The notes below the pieces were generated by a model. It ran no database searches. It was not told the DNA's origin and worked only from the letters and a program-made list of their open reading frames with translations. The position numbers and the translations under genes were made by a program. From positions 1 through 41,513 of the forward strand of contig JADMJS010000257.1 of assembly GCA_018780435.1 (NCBI GenBank): 41,513 bases of DNA, given 5' to 3'. Below, piece by piece: positions 8,601-15,884 of this stretch. Within the stretch, counting starts at the first letter, position 1; every line of letters starts with the position of its first letter. The DNA is from Myxococcales bacterium (GTDB lineage: Bacteria; Myxococcota_A; UBA9042; GCA-2863065).

Positions 8601-9634
8601 CGGAGAGGGCGGGCTACGCTCCGTCCATCTGGAGACCGCGCTACACGGCCCGGGGTACGCTAACGTGGCTCTACAGTGGGACTCTTCACGAGCTTGAGCT
8701 CGAGAGCCGCGTCGAGCACGTCCACGGTATCATCGGCCCCGACGCTCCCGACCCCGAACACGGACCACTGCGCCAGGGGAGCCTCAGCTATTTCGAGCTC
8801 GAACCGGCCGGGCAGGGCCGCTTCGTCTACTTCTCCGAGGGCCAGCTGAACCAGGTTCTCATCCCGACCCCGGCGTGCGACGACGGAAATGCCTGTACGC
8901 TCGATAGCTGCACCGGCGCCCAGGCGAGCTGCACGCATGCACCCGCATCCGGGGCGTGTGATGACGGCGACCCGTGTACTCAAGTGGATGTGTGTGGGGA
9001 AGGCCTGTGCGGCGGCGCGCCGATTCAGTGCGACGACACGGAACAATGTGTGTCAGGCGAGTGTGTTCAGCTATTCGAGGGCACGGTCATGCTCTCAATC
9101 GAAGAGCAGCGCCAGCTCAATGCCTGGGCAGGACGGCCTTCGACGGCGCGCTGGGTGCCGTGCTACGCCTCCGCGGCCGGCGGTTCCGCCTATGCCCTAT
9201 TCCAAGCCTGCAACCAGCGCGCCCCGAGCTATGTCCTGTTCTCGTCCCCGACATCGGCCACCGGCGGTCCCGCGCACTTCGGCGCCTACCAGAAGCTCGC
9301 GTGGGGCTACAGCACCGACCCCTACTGGACCTACTACGTCGAGGACCCAGACGCATACCTGTTCTCCCTCGATCGCGGGACGCGCCTGCCCCTACGGAGC
9401 GATCTCGGCTTCGATTACGCCTCTTTCTGGAAGTGGTACCTGAAGACCGACATGGCAGGCCCGAAGTACGGCCAGAAGGACCTCGTCGTCTCCTCGGGTC
9501 TCGACAGTGCGACGAGCCAAATCGGCGGCACGTATTCGACGGCCGGCCTGCCATGCACGGACTGCCAGAGCTGGCTGACCGGGATCTCGGGGTTCCCGAT
9601 CACCCGCATCGAGGTCTACTACCCGGCGCCCTGA
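2603..9634 (+). CDS. Giant multidomain surface lipoprotein: somatomedin-B-like, Cys-rich repeats, NHL propellers, C-terminal TLDc
   Basis: About 2343 residues from the ATG at 2603. This start puts a short charged stretch before a lipobox (ALIGGC, Cys23); an in-frame ATG at 2534 would place the signal deep inside. An acidic Pro/Asp tether fills about 24-80. Residues 103-142 (CGER..CSCASSCRAVGDCC) match the somatomedin-B Cys pattern (PF01033). CDDG(D/N)PCTxDxC repeats, resembling the Dictyostelium CTDC repeat (PF00526), lie at about 170-300, 938-985, 1287-1387, 1695-1795 and 2092-2153. Between about 357 and 930 there are 13 six-Cys modules of about 43 residues (CxPGAxxC...C...C..G.C). About 991-1286 and 1388-1692 carry NHL-type motifs (DGP..A.F..P.G, IYIADSGNHRVRR); 1796-2089 looks like a degenerate propeller. 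Residues 2158-2343 match TLDc (PF07534): ALFQACNQRAPSYVLF, DPDAYLFSLD, terminal ITRIEVYYP. Probably an outer-membrane adhesin or matrix protein; function inferred only. Confidence 0.9.
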   Translation: MVTKSVRNEIIRLAVAVALIGGCTTPTKDQAEPDSRTEPDPGPSHDSGGPDTPGGPDAADPAEDAADDVPTDDTPGDVATCPEAPCSRDEPCPPGCPRDTHWCDLGCGERAPGGCSCASSCRAVGDCCDWAGAAPDGTRFDCVGSTCADCRCVPACNGLQCSDGCGGTCPTCSDGDACTAGDSCGPGGCAGVPVQCDDGNPCTVDDCLAGSGCSSSPAEGACTDGDPCTIGDACNGGSCQAGTPSCGCPGGPSCDDDDPCTVDECDSASGVCASVPVDCDDGEPCTADTCSNEGCVYVADPTAAPAAVNCAAVECRLAAPVCALGKTVCGNTPDSAADGLACAGGFCAGGACVAVECPVGARRCLDADTEQICGAQGIWGVGTPCGPQGVCHDDECRPRICDPGARQCEDTAVQVCVAPGVAWSHVETCVAPESVCSAGACVAPVCTPGARDCETPEAVRVCAADGLGWTTEPCPSDERCEDGVCSALVCDADATWCVGAIRWRCDALGLVAEPTGDCDTAGQACSGGECVPKVCAAGTHECVSEGVERVCRQDSLAWDESLCADNERCADGACRPQICEATTLRCMGDDVWECDPLGLSESFVESCDVGGKLCNDGECVSPVCMPGATSCVDGGLQVCDADALGYTVMPCAGGQRCHGGQCLWLLCEPAAPYCIARHAVLCSADGFAFELVQDCGASGQACSAGACVPASCSAADEGCFDAKTARRCKPDGTGFVDTKCAGVCLDGACPFPFCTAGAGICQGDTVHTCNQTGSAYEPTETCGAGTVCSNGACVARLCEPGVKKCENGVAYTCSDNGTQWWPTLCAAGQLCLGTGCVAAVCVPGTLYCAGKVVSECDATGQAGAPVTDCAASGLVCSDGACAPTVCTVGAKECRAGWQSQCKFDGSGWNTVGCGGGVKCAMKDCNPATGQCIATSRNCDDGDPCTTDTCSPAGCSHGPAPNGTRCDDGSPCTTADTCLAGECTSPPLVSVATVLGSTAGYQDGPEATVRLDRPRGMVKVADGAIVIAEGSHRIRRWQVGVGVTTLAGTGIAGFQDGPAGTAQFNDPYGLELAPDGAIYIADSGNHRVRRLYAGMVTTVAGGSSTVLPSPRHIHFAPDGNLWIGNQSSIRALDASGSLFVVSATTSTIRTDHPSAYVLGMNKLADFGWTSRGEFVFQGESDSKAGLFRRNLAGEVTRLAEMNSWTYSSLAILSDDSILYFQNGSFALAPPGKPAYVVVGGGATGVDGVYDQAGVPTGPSRILALPDGRIYVSHSFPDVIRSLTFVNLGCDDDDPCTVDTCESGGCGHVPVGENGACDDGEACTTGDRCVGGECAGVPFGCDDGKLCTDDGCDSWLGTCRSAPNFEHCDDGDACNLRLECSGGGCVPMAATLDIVAGISHTGGFKDGQGTNARFGDTYATLPGIPAIAVAQDGALLVSDALHGAIRRVTRDGWVTTLAKGGRRNGPLEYAEPGAVGGLAPHPSGALAFTSGNQVLRWLGGYQQSICGAASGTSGTTCSDHVFGTLGNIAWALDDGLYFLEPGAHRIWAIDTSGTLRAAAGDGISGFVDGPASGSRLSAPTDLAVGLDGTVYFVDGNKRVGAIRDGEVSTVAGLGTVTTSPTTRAAMKLEKPRRIAVDPAGNLVIVDDTRRWRVEGELAQWVPSDPWPEILDLAFTGDGALYMSHGNSVEWVPPDVQRCDDASPCTVDACDAASGQCTHAPAAPGATCSDGDACTTGDACTADARCTGTPKVCDDGSTCSDDACDPWSGVCVYENRQESCGDACTAGRGCWDATCQSEVALHLHLAGGARAYNQTEKDGAGWSARFNEVDLLCASENGDAYTYRWYGLNSLLRRTERDGTTTTLPLTGVTSQVKSMFCGKEGVAAMLTEDAAYAPLADGSWAPRIANGSMTVVGVPGTARLDRNARLSVQADGSWIYLSGTSGSFSVTAYLVTTGGAIELLGTLKTGAVSGEPKVQTWSDAPDGTWIVQDSTGLLWRFDGVNAERAGYAPSIWRPRYTARGTLTWLYSGTLHELELESRVEHVHGIIGPDAPDPEHGPLRQGSLSYFELEPAGQGRFVYFSEGQLNQVLIPTPACDDGNACTLDSCTGAQASCTHAPASGACDDGDPCTQVDVCGEGLCGGAPIQCDDTEQCVSGECVQLFEGTVMLSIEEQRQLNAWAGRPSTARWVPCYASAAGGSAYALFQACNQRAPSYVLFSSPTSATGGPAHFGAYQKLAWGYSTDPYWTYYVEDPDAYLFSLDRGTRLPLRSDLGFDYASFWKWYLKTDMAGPKYGQKDLVVSSGLDSATSQIGGTYSTAGLPCTDCQSWLTGISGFPITRIEVYYPAP

Positions 9635-9636
9635 GC

Positions 9637-9659
9637 CGGCGAGGCCAACGCCTAGGCCG
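9637..9659. terminator. Hairpin between convergent genes, candidate bidirectional terminator
   Basis: CGGC-G-AGGC, a CAAC loop, GCCT-A-GGCCG: a GC-rich stem with a small internal bulge sits in the 37-bp gap between the stop of the giant lipoprotein gene and the stop of rtcA. The position between convergent genes fits a bidirectional terminator, but no U-tract follows, so this is tentative. Confidence 0.35.
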
Positions 9660-9671
9660 ACAATGGGTGGT

Positions 9672-10751
9672 TCAGTCGGTCTCGCGCGACTCCGAAGAGC
9701 CCTGACATCGCACTGTCACCCGCCACCCAAAGCCACCCGCCTCCGACTGCACGTCGAAACGCACGCCTCCGAATCGCGCGATGACGTCCATATTCGTGCG
9801 TGTGTGCAGCGAGAGCGGCGTCGTTTGGAACACGCCGCCCCCGGCGACCGCCATGGGCACGAGGAGCTGGTCGGCCGTGTGTGCCGCGACAGGGGTGCCC
9901 GAGTCGAGCCACGTCCGCGCCGTGTCGGCGGCTTCCGACGCGACGGTCTCGGCCGCGACGCCACGTTCTCCGAAGCTGGTGAAGACCTCCGTGACGTGCT
10001 CGCAGCGGGCGATGACCGACAGCGCGTTGCCGGGTCCGACCGGCTTTGGGACCTCGACGACCTGGAGCAGCTCGCGCAGGTTCGCCCCGTCAGGGAAATG
10101 CCCGAGAAGGACCTCTCGGACGACGCCGAGTTCGCGTTTTCCGATCTTCGTCGAGAGACCCGACACGAGCGCCTGCCCCTCAAGGCGCTGAAGAGGGCCC
10201 CGGTCGAGGAGCTCGAGCGGCCCGAGTGCCGCGGGGGCCCCTTCGATGACGATGCGCCCGCCGCCCGCCGGGTAGAAGCCGTGCCGCTCGAGCGTCACCG
10301 AGATCGACGCGCCGAGATGCCGCAGCGCCGGGACGAGCACCAGGGCCGTGTGCTCGAAGGGCGGCGCGCCGCTGTTGTGCGTGCCGCCGTCGATGACCAC
10401 ACGGAAGGGACCCCTGGCCCGGAGCAGCGCCGGCAGCGCCGCCTGGAAGACCAGGAGGGCGCTGCCGGCAGAGCCGATCGCGACGCTGTAGTCGCCGGCC
10501 GGGCGCGCCCGCGGTGTGAAGCGAAGCGCGGTCGAGCCGAGCTCTCCGCCCGAGACCTCGGCGTCGCCGAGCGCCGACAGAAGCCGCACCGCTGCGAGGT
10601 GCTGCCGCAGGAGGCCCGGCCGGTCGCGGCCCGCTCGGATTCGGGTCATCTCGAAGGGGCGCCCGGTCGCTACGGCCAGCCCGAGCGCCGTCCGCAGCAT
10701 CTGGCCGCCGCCTTCGCCTTGGGATCCGTCGATGTGTAGCAGCGTGTCCAT
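9672..10751 (-). CDS. rtcA: RNA 3'-terminal phosphate cyclase
   Basis: A 359-residue cytoplasmic enzyme of the RtcA family. It uses ATP to convert RNA 3'-phosphates to 2',3'-cyclic phosphates via a histidine-AMP intermediate. The N-terminus HIDGSQGEGGGQMLRTALGL (6-25) is the family signature. HTADQLLVP at 291-299 contains the predicted adenylylated histidine (His291, matching His309 in E. coli). GSAGSALLVFQAALPALL (93-110) and the family motif GGTHNSGAPPFEHT (122-135) are also present. Length is typical (about 340-360). It starts four bases after the rtcB stop, so the two form an rtcBA operon in the usual order. Expression should depend on the sigma-54 promoter before rtcB and on RtcR encoded at 14215. 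Confidence 0.97.
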   Translation of the reverse strand: MDTLLHIDGSQGEGGGQMLRTALGLAVATGRPFEMTRIRAGRDRPGLLRQHLAAVRLLSALGDAEVSGGELGSTALRFTPRARPAGDYSVAIGSAGSALLVFQAALPALLRARGPFRVVIDGGTHNSGAPPFEHTALVLVPALRHLGASISVTLERHGFYPAGGGRIVIEGAPAALGPLELLDRGPLQRLEGQALVSGLSTKIGKRELGVVREVLLGHFPDGANLRELLQVVEVPKPVGPGNALSVIARCEHVTEVFTSFGERGVAAETVASEAADTARTWLDSGTPVAAHTADQLLVPMAVAGGGVFQTTPLSLHTRTNMDVIARFGGVRFDVQSEAGGFGWRVTVRCQGSSESRETD

Positions 10752-10755
10752 GTCG

Positions 10756-11994
10756 TCACCCCTTCACGCACACGACCTGACGGAGCGTGTGGACGATCTC
10801 GACGAGGTCCGATTGCGCCGCCATCACGGCATCGATGTCCTTGTACGCCATCGGGATCTCGTCGATGACGCCCTCGTCCTTGCGGCACTCGATCCCGGCC
10901 GTCGCCGCCACTTGGTCGGCCGTCGTGTAGCGCTTCTTGGCCTCGGTCCGCGAGAGCACGCGCCCCGCCCCGTGCGAACACGAACAGTAGCTGTCCGGGT
11001 TCCCCTTCCCGCGTACGATGAACGAACGCGCGCCCATCGACCCCGGGATGATCCCGAGCTCCCCCGTCCCGGCCCGCACGGCGCCCTTTCGGGTCACGAG
11101 CAGGTCCTTCCCGAAGTGGTTCTCGCGAGCGACGTAGTTGTGGTGGCAGTTCACCGCCTCCTCCGTCGCCACGATGGGCTGGCCCGCATTGCGACCGAGC
11201 GCCGTGTTCACAGCCTCGATCGTCCGCGCGAGCATGACCGCCCGGTTGATGCGCGCGTAGTCCTGCGCCCACCCTACCGCCTCGATGTAGTCTGCGAAGT
11301 GCTCCGAGCCCTCGGCGAGGTACGCGAGATCGCGGTCCGGGAGGTTGATGAAGAAGCGCTTCATCTCCTCCTGAGCGAGCGCGATGAAGCGGCTCCCAAT
11401 GGCGTTCCCCTGACCGCGGCTCCCCGAGTGGAGCATTACCCAGACGTCGTCACGCTCGTCGAGGCAGAGCTCGATGAAGTGGTTCCCCGTCCCGAGCGTC
11501 CCGAGCTGCCCCTGCGGACGCGGGTGGTTGCACTTCGGGTGCTTCTTCACGATGGCCGCGTGACGCTCCGCGAGCTGCGCCCAACCCGCCATCACCTCGG
11601 CCGGCGGCTCCTTGCGCCACGCCCCGTCGTCGTTGCGGCCCCCGTGGTCCGAACGGCCGTGCGGGACCGCCGCCTCGATGGCCGAACGCACCTTGGCGAG
11701 CGAGTCCGGGAGGTCATTCGCGCGCAAGTTCAGGCGCGCCGCGACCATCCCGCACCCGATGTCGACCCCGACCGCCGCCGGGATGATGGCCCCGGCCGTC
11801 GCGATGACGCTCCCGACCGTCGCTCCGATCCCGACGTGAACATCAGGCATCACGGCAACGTGTGCCGCGACGAAGGGCAGGCTGGTCACGTTCAGGACTT
11901 GCCGTCGCGCCTTCTCGTCGAAGGGCACGCCACGCGTCCACGCCTTGATGTGCCGACCGTTCTGACCCTCGTAGACCTCGTAGTGGTGCTTCAT
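10756..11994 (-). CDS. rtcB: RNA-splicing ligase RtcB (GTP-dependent 3'-phosphate/5'-OH RNA ligase)
   Basis: A 412-residue RtcB, matching the E. coli length (about 408). It joins RNA 2',3'-cyclic-phosphate or 3'-phosphate ends to 5'-OH ends with Mn2+ and GTP. Visible signatures: MPDVHVGIGATVGSV (49-63), GVDIGCGM with the metal-binding Asp78 and Cys81, GTGNHFIEL and HSGSRGQGN with metal-binding His, and CSHGAGR with the histidine that is guanylylated. The start at 11994 is chosen because the protein then begins MKHHYEVYEG, and GAGGAC lies seven bases upstream; an in-frame ATG 17 codons earlier lacks this. A strong sigma-54 element lies 48-62 bp upstream of the ATG, giving a leader of about 36 nt. 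Followed four bases later by rtcA. Confidence 0.97.
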   Translation of the reverse strand: MKHHYEVYEGQNGRHIKAWTRGVPFDEKARRQVLNVTSLPFVAAHVAVMPDVHVGIGATVGSVIATAGAIIPAAVGVDIGCGMVAARLNLRANDLPDSLAKVRSAIEAAVPHGRSDHGGRNDDGAWRKEPPAEVMAGWAQLAERHAAIVKKHPKCNHPRPQGQLGTLGTGNHFIELCLDERDDVWVMLHSGSRGQGNAIGSRFIALAQEEMKRFFINLPDRDLAYLAEGSEHFADYIEAVGWAQDYARINRAVMLARTIEAVNTALGRNAGQPIVATEEAVNCHHNYVARENHFGKDLLVTRKGAVRAGTGELGIIPGSMGARSFIVRGKGNPDSYCSCSHGAGRVLSRTEAKKRYTTADQVAATAGIECRKDEGVIDEIPMAYKDIDAVMAAQSDLVEIVHTLRQVVCVKG

Positions 11995-12041
11995 CACGTC
12001 CTCATCTGCCCGTCGGGCGTCGCCTTTGCAACCACCGGAGA

Positions 12042-12056
12042 GCACTGGGCGTGCCA
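12042..12056 (-). promoter_or_regulatory. Sigma-54 (-24/-12) promoter of rtcBA
   Basis: On the minus strand the sequence is TGGCACGCCCAGTGC. The -24 half is a perfect TGGCACG. The -12 half is GTGC instead of TTGC, and the invariant GG and GC are at the required spacing. Transcription would begin near 12030, about 36 nt before the rtcB ATG. RtcR, a sigma-54 activator with the GAFTGA loop, is encoded 2.2 kb away, as expected for rtcBA control in Proteobacteria. Confidence 0.8.
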
Positions 12057-12098
12057 GGATGTGATTTCAACGAGTTACGAGATCAGAGTGCCCTGGCG

Positions 12099-12135
12099 CT
12101 ATCTGGTTGGATAGAAATACTATCTCACCAGCTAG
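12099..12135. promoter_or_regulatory. 37-bp dyad upstream of the rtcBA promoter, candidate RtcR enhancer
   Basis: CTA.CTGGT..GATAG-AAATA-CTATC..ACCAG.TAG is an interrupted palindrome with 13 of 16 arm positions paired. The symmetry continues outward as GGCGC/GCGCC with a two-base offset. Its centre (12117) is about 87 bp upstream of the predicted start site, the usual distance for an activator of sigma-54 promoters. It also lies just past the stop of the upstream lipoprotein gene (12160), so it could act as a transcript-end hairpin, though no T-tract follows. The enhancer reading is inference. Confidence 0.5.
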
Positions 12136-12159
12136 GGCGCCCTTGGCGCTCTCTTTCCC

Positions 12160-13413
12160 TCACCCTCCCGTGCACCAACACCACGCGTACTTGAAGCTGT
12201 AAGTCCGGGTCTTCTGGCTGTAGGGGTCCCACGCCGAGACGCTCTGCGGATAGGGCTCCGAGCACGTCGCCGCGTGCATGATCCCGGGCGAGGCGAGGCC
12301 GGGGCTGTAGTGGGCGCAGCCGACGTTCTCGGGGGCCGAGTTCAGGTAATTGGTGCCGTTCGCGTCGAAGTAGCTCTGTTCGGCAGTGAAGCAGCCCCCG
12401 ATCGTGTAGGACGGCTGAATGCACGTCAGGCCCCACTGGCCGCAGATATCGGAGCAGGAAGTCGCGTAGGGCATCCCGATCCGGGCCACGCAGCCCTTGT
12501 TGGAGCAAGAGGTCTTCTCGTTGGAGATGTCGTACGGATCTTTCGCGAGGAGTGGGGCGCCGCTGAGCGACGACTCCAGCGTGACGCAGTCATGGCCACA
12601 ATAGCCGCAGTTCTTGGCGTCGGTGCTGGGGTTCACGCAGCCCGTGCCGCACAGCTCGTATCCCGCTTCGTAGCAGACCGGCTGCTGGCACACGCCTTTG
12701 ATGCACTGAGTGGTCGCGCCGGAGAAGGTGGCGCAACCTTGGTTGCAGAAGCCGCAATTGTAGATGTCGGTGTCCGTGTTGGTGCAGTAGCCGTTGCACA
12801 CCTTCTCACCCGGCTGGCACGGCGCCTGGCACTGGCCCGAGACGCACTTGGGTGTGAAGCCGAACACGCCCTGGTCGGTGCACGTGTTGTTGCAGACGTT
12901 GCAGTGCGACTCATCGCTCTGGAGATCGACGCACTCCGTTCCGCAAATGTCTTGTCCGAACGGGCAGTTGAGGAGGCATTTGCCCGCGTCACAGACCTTG
13001 CCGACGCCGCAGCTCCCGCAGAACCCGCCGCAGCCGTCGTCGCCGCACTCTTTCCCGCCGCAGCTCGGCTCACAGGAGCCGAGCACACAGGTCCCGTCTT
13101 CGCAGACCGTGCCGGCGCCGCAGTTGCCGCACAGGCCCCCGCAGCCGTCGGGTCCGCAGGACCGGCCCACGCAGTCGGGGGCGCAGCTCGCCACGTCGCT
13201 CAGGCCGACGTCCTCGACGCTCGAGACGTCGCTCGACGTGTCGAGCGTGACGTCACCCGACGCATCAGGGGCGACCGCCGCGTCGCAATCGGTGCCGCAG
13301 GACGCGAGGTCGGTGCTGGCGTTGGCGTCGCTACCGGACCGCCCGCGTCGACCACTGGGCGCGCACGCCAACGTAAGGAGAAGTACAAGCATCCAGATGC
13401 CGATTCGACCCAT
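12160..13413 (-). CDS. Cys-rich lipoprotein with DGCGG repeats and Stig1-like modules
   Basis: A 417-residue product. GGAGG lies ahead of the ATG at 13413. MGRIGIWMLVLLLTLAC is a lipoprotein signal with lipobox LTLAC (Cys17). An Asp/Ser/Val-rich tether spans about 25-75. Two CGPDGCGGLCGNC / CGDDGCGGFCGSC modules follow (about 85-150). Then come three modules with the Cys spacing of Stig1-like proteins (PF04885), for example CPFGQDICGTECVDLQSDESHC and CGTGCVNPSTDAKNCGYCGHDC (about 154-285). A compact C-terminal domain of about 130 residues holds a further dozen Cys (CSNKGC, CSDICGQWGLTC, WCWCTGG). Likely an outer-membrane-anchored, disulfide-rich surface protein. Transcribed toward rtcB, but the sigma-54 promoter in between separates their control. 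Function unknown. Confidence 0.85.
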   Translation of the reverse strand: MGRIGIWMLVLLLTLACAPSGRRGRSGSDANASTDLASCGTDCDAAVAPDASGDVTLDTSSDVSSVEDVGLSDVASCAPDCVGRSCGPDGCGGLCGNCGAGTVCEDGTCVLGSCEPSCGGKECGDDGCGGFCGSCGVGKVCDAGKCLLNCPFGQDICGTECVDLQSDESHCNVCNNTCTDQGVFGFTPKCVSGQCQAPCQPGEKVCNGYCTNTDTDIYNCGFCNQGCATFSGATTQCIKGVCQQPVCYEAGYELCGTGCVNPSTDAKNCGYCGHDCVTLESSLSGAPLLAKDPYDISNEKTSCSNKGCVARIGMPYATSCSDICGQWGLTCIQPSYTIGGCFTAEQSYFDANGTNYLNSAPENVGCAHYSPGLASPGIMHAATCSEPYPQSVSAWDPYSQKTRTYSFKYAWCWCTGG

Positions 13414-13522
13414 GGGTAGCCCTGCCTCCGTGCGGGCGGCGCGTCATACTCGTCGGCTCAGCGGCGCGCAAGGGTCACGTTGTGTGATGCAGAGACCTCG
13501 CTTCTTCTGATAGACCCGCGTC

Positions 13523-14218
13523 ATGCGACGACCAACGCTCTTAGACCTCCTCTTCACCATGGCGGCAGCCTGTGCCACGACCCCGACCGTGCCCGCCGGC
13601 GCCGATCCCGCCATCAACGCCCCCTTCCGCGACGCCGCACTCGACGTGAAGGTCTGGACCGACCGCTTCGAAGGAGAGAGCCGCGAGGTCTACCGCGCTC
13701 GGGAGGCCATCGTGGCCGCCATCGGCCTTGAGCCCGGCATGGTCGTCGCCGACGTCGGCACGGGGACCGGCCTCTTCGTGAAGTACTTCTCGGAGCGGGT
13801 GGGGCCCACCGGGCGCGTCGTGGCCGTCGACATCGCGGAGACGTTTCTGGCGCTCGTGCGGGAGCGGGCCGCGGCGGCGGGCCTCACGAACGTCGAGACG
13901 CGGCTCGGGACCACGGACAGCGCACAAATCCCGGCCGGGAGCGTGGACGTCGCGTTCGTCTGCGACACCTACCACCACTTCGAGACGCCGACGACGATGC
14001 TCGCGAGCCTTCAGTCGGCGCTTCGGTCGGGTGGGCGGCTCATCATCGTCGACTACCACCGCATCCCCGGGAAGACGTCCGAGTTCCTGATGGGACATGT
14101 GCGTGCCAATCGCGAGACGGTGATCTCGGAGATCGAAGCCGCGGGCTTCGTGCGCCTCCAGGGCCCACCGGCGCCCTTCTTGGACGAGAACTACCTCGTC
14201 GTCTTCGAGCGCCCGTGA
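13523..14218 (+). CDS. Exported or lipid-anchored class I SAM-dependent methyltransferase
   Basis: A 231-residue protein. Residues 71-90 (PGMVVADVGTGTGLFVKYFS) carry motif I of Rossmann methyltransferases. GRVVAVDIAE gives the acidic residue at the end of beta-2, VDVAFVCDTYHHF is motif IV-like, and LRSGGRLIIVDYH is the following strand, so SAM binding is well supported. The N-terminus MRRPTLLDLLFTMAAACATT resembles a lipoprotein signal with Cys17, odd for a SAM enzyme since SAM is cytoplasmic; an internal start at Met13 would leave no signal. The stop overlaps the next start as GTGA, so it is the first gene of an operon with rtcR. Substrate unknown; a link to RNA repair is inferred from position only. 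Confidence 0.82.
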   Translation: MRRPTLLDLLFTMAAACATTPTVPAGADPAINAPFRDAALDVKVWTDRFEGESREVYRAREAIVAAIGLEPGMVVADVGTGTGLFVKYFSERVGPTGRVVAVDIAETFLALVRERAAAAGLTNVETRLGTTDSAQIPAGSVDVAFVCDTYHHFETPTTMLASLQSALRSGGRLIIVDYHRIPGKTSEFLMGHVRANRETVISEIEAAGFVRLQGPPAPFLDENYLVVFERP

Positions 14219-15861
14219 CCGTGGGGGTGACGGGCGTGAAGGGGCCGAAGCCGGTCGTCGTCATCGGCCTGCTCGGAACGACCCTCGACCGCGGGTCACG
14301 AAAGGTCGACCGCTGGAGCGCGTGGCGTCCGTCGGTCTCCCTCTGCCGCCACCCCGACCTGGAGGTCGCGCGTTTCGAGCTCCTCCACGGGCGGGAGTGG
14401 ACGAGCCTCGCGTCGACCGTTCAGAGCGACGTCGCTCTCATTTCGCCCGAGACGTCGACGCGCCTACACGTCGTCGACATGAACAACCCGTGGGACTTCG
14501 AGCCGGTCTACGCCGCGCTCTACGACTTCGCCCGCAACTACCCCTTCGACCCCGACGCCGAGGACTACCTCGTCCACATCACGACGGGCTCGCACGTCGC
14601 TCAGATCTGCCTCTTCCTCCTCGTCGAGTCGCGGCTCATCCCCGGCCGGCTCATCCAGACCGGCCCCTCCAGCCAACCCGAAGGTCGCTACGGCATCATC
14701 GACCTCGGCCTCGCGCGTTACGACCAGCTCGCGCGGCGCTTCGAAGCTGAACGACAGGAGGCGACCAGCGTGCTGAAGGGCGGGATCGCGACACGTAGCG
14801 CGTCTTTCAATGCGCTTATCGACGAGATCGAGCTCGTGGCGCTCCGCTCGACGGCCCCCATGCTGCTCACGGGCCCGACCGGCGCCGGCAAGAGCCGACT
14901 CGCGCGGCGCATCTGGGAGCTCCGACGCGCCCGACGCCTCGTGAAGGGCCCACTCGTCGAGGTCAACTGCGCGACGCTCCGCGGCGACGGCGCCATGGCG
15001 GCGCTCTTCGGTCACAAGCGCGGCGCCTTCACCGGCGCGGTCGAAGCGCGCCAAGGGCTCCTGCGCGAAGCCGACGGCGGCCTCCTCTTCCTCGACGAAG
15101 TCGGCGAGCTCGGCCTCGACGAACAAGCTATGCTGCTGCGCGCCATCGAGGAGAAGCGCTTCCTGCCGGTCGGGTCGGACAAAGAGGTCGAGTCGGACTT
15201 CCAGCTCATCACCGGGACGAACCGCGACCTCCGCGACGACGTGGCGGACGGCCGCTTCCGCGAAGACCTCCTCGCCCGCCTCGACCTCTGGACCTTCCGG
15301 CTCCCCGGCCTCGCCGAACGCGCCGAGGACATCGCCCCAAACCTCGACTACGAGCTCGAACGCATCGCGCGCGAGTCCGGGCGCCGCATCACCATCAGCC
15401 GCGAGGCGCTCTCGCGCTTCATGGCCTTCGCGGAGTCCGCGCCGTGGCCCCGAAACTTCCGCGATCTCACGGCCGCCGTCGCTCGCATGGCGACGCTCGC
15501 CCCCTCCGGCCGCATCGACGAAGCCACGGTCGACCACGAGCTCGGCCGGCTCCGTGAGTCGTGGCGCCGACGGGTCAAGCCCAGCCCGAGCGGCCCCCTC
15601 GCGGCCGACAGCCCGGAGTACGATCGCCGCATCACCGCTCTCCTCGAGGGCCGCACGCTCGACCGCTTCGACGAGGTCCAGCTCATCGATGTCTTGCGAG
15701 TCTGTCTGAGCAGCCCGTCGCTGTCGGAAGCGGGCCGCCGACTCTTCGCCGTGTCGCGCCAGGAGCGCACGAGCACGAACGACGCCGACCGCCTGCGAAA
15801 GTACCTCGCGCGTTTCGGACTCGACTTCGAGGCCATAAGGCGAGGACGGTCTGCCCTGTGA
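14215..15861 (+). CDS. rtcR: RtcR: CARF-domain sigma-54 activator of the RNA-repair operon
   Basis: A 548-residue protein beginning GTG within a GTGA overlap with the methyltransferase gene. Residues 12-180 are the RtcR-type CARF ligand domain: GLLGTTLD, RWSAWRPSVSLC, NPWDFEPVY and the ligand-site motif HITTGSHVAQIC (121-132). The AAA+ domain follows with Walker A GPTGAGKS (220-227), the sigma-54 contact loop GAFTGA (270-275) and Walker B LLFLDEVGEL (290-299). The C-terminal 60-70 residues form a helix-turn-helix-type region. Gene order differs from E. coli, where rtcR is adjacent to and divergent from rtcBA; here two genes intervene. Known family role: in E. coli the CARF domain represses the ATPase until an RNA ligand binds. 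Confidence 0.96.
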   Translation: MTVGVTGVKGPKPVVVIGLLGTTLDRGSRKVDRWSAWRPSVSLCRHPDLEVARFELLHGREWTSLASTVQSDVALISPETSTRLHVVDMNNPWDFEPVYAALYDFARNYPFDPDAEDYLVHITTGSHVAQICLFLLVESRLIPGRLIQTGPSSQPEGRYGIIDLGLARYDQLARRFEAERQEATSVLKGGIATRSASFNALIDEIELVALRSTAPMLLTGPTGAGKSRLARRIWELRRARRLVKGPLVEVNCATLRGDGAMAALFGHKRGAFTGAVEARQGLLREADGGLLFLDEVGELGLDEQAMLLRAIEEKRFLPVGSDKEVESDFQLITGTNRDLRDDVADGRFREDLLARLDLWTFRLPGLAERAEDIAPNLDYELERIARESGRRITISREALSRFMAFAESAPWPRNFRDLTAAVARMATLAPSGRIDEATVDHELGRLRESWRRRVKPSPSGPLAADSPEYDRRITALLEGRTLDRFDEVQLIDVLRVCLSSPSLSEAGRRLFAVSRQERTSTNDADRLRKYLARFGLDFEAIRRGRSAL

Positions 15862-15884
15862 CCCAAACCCCCCATGGGAGCCGC

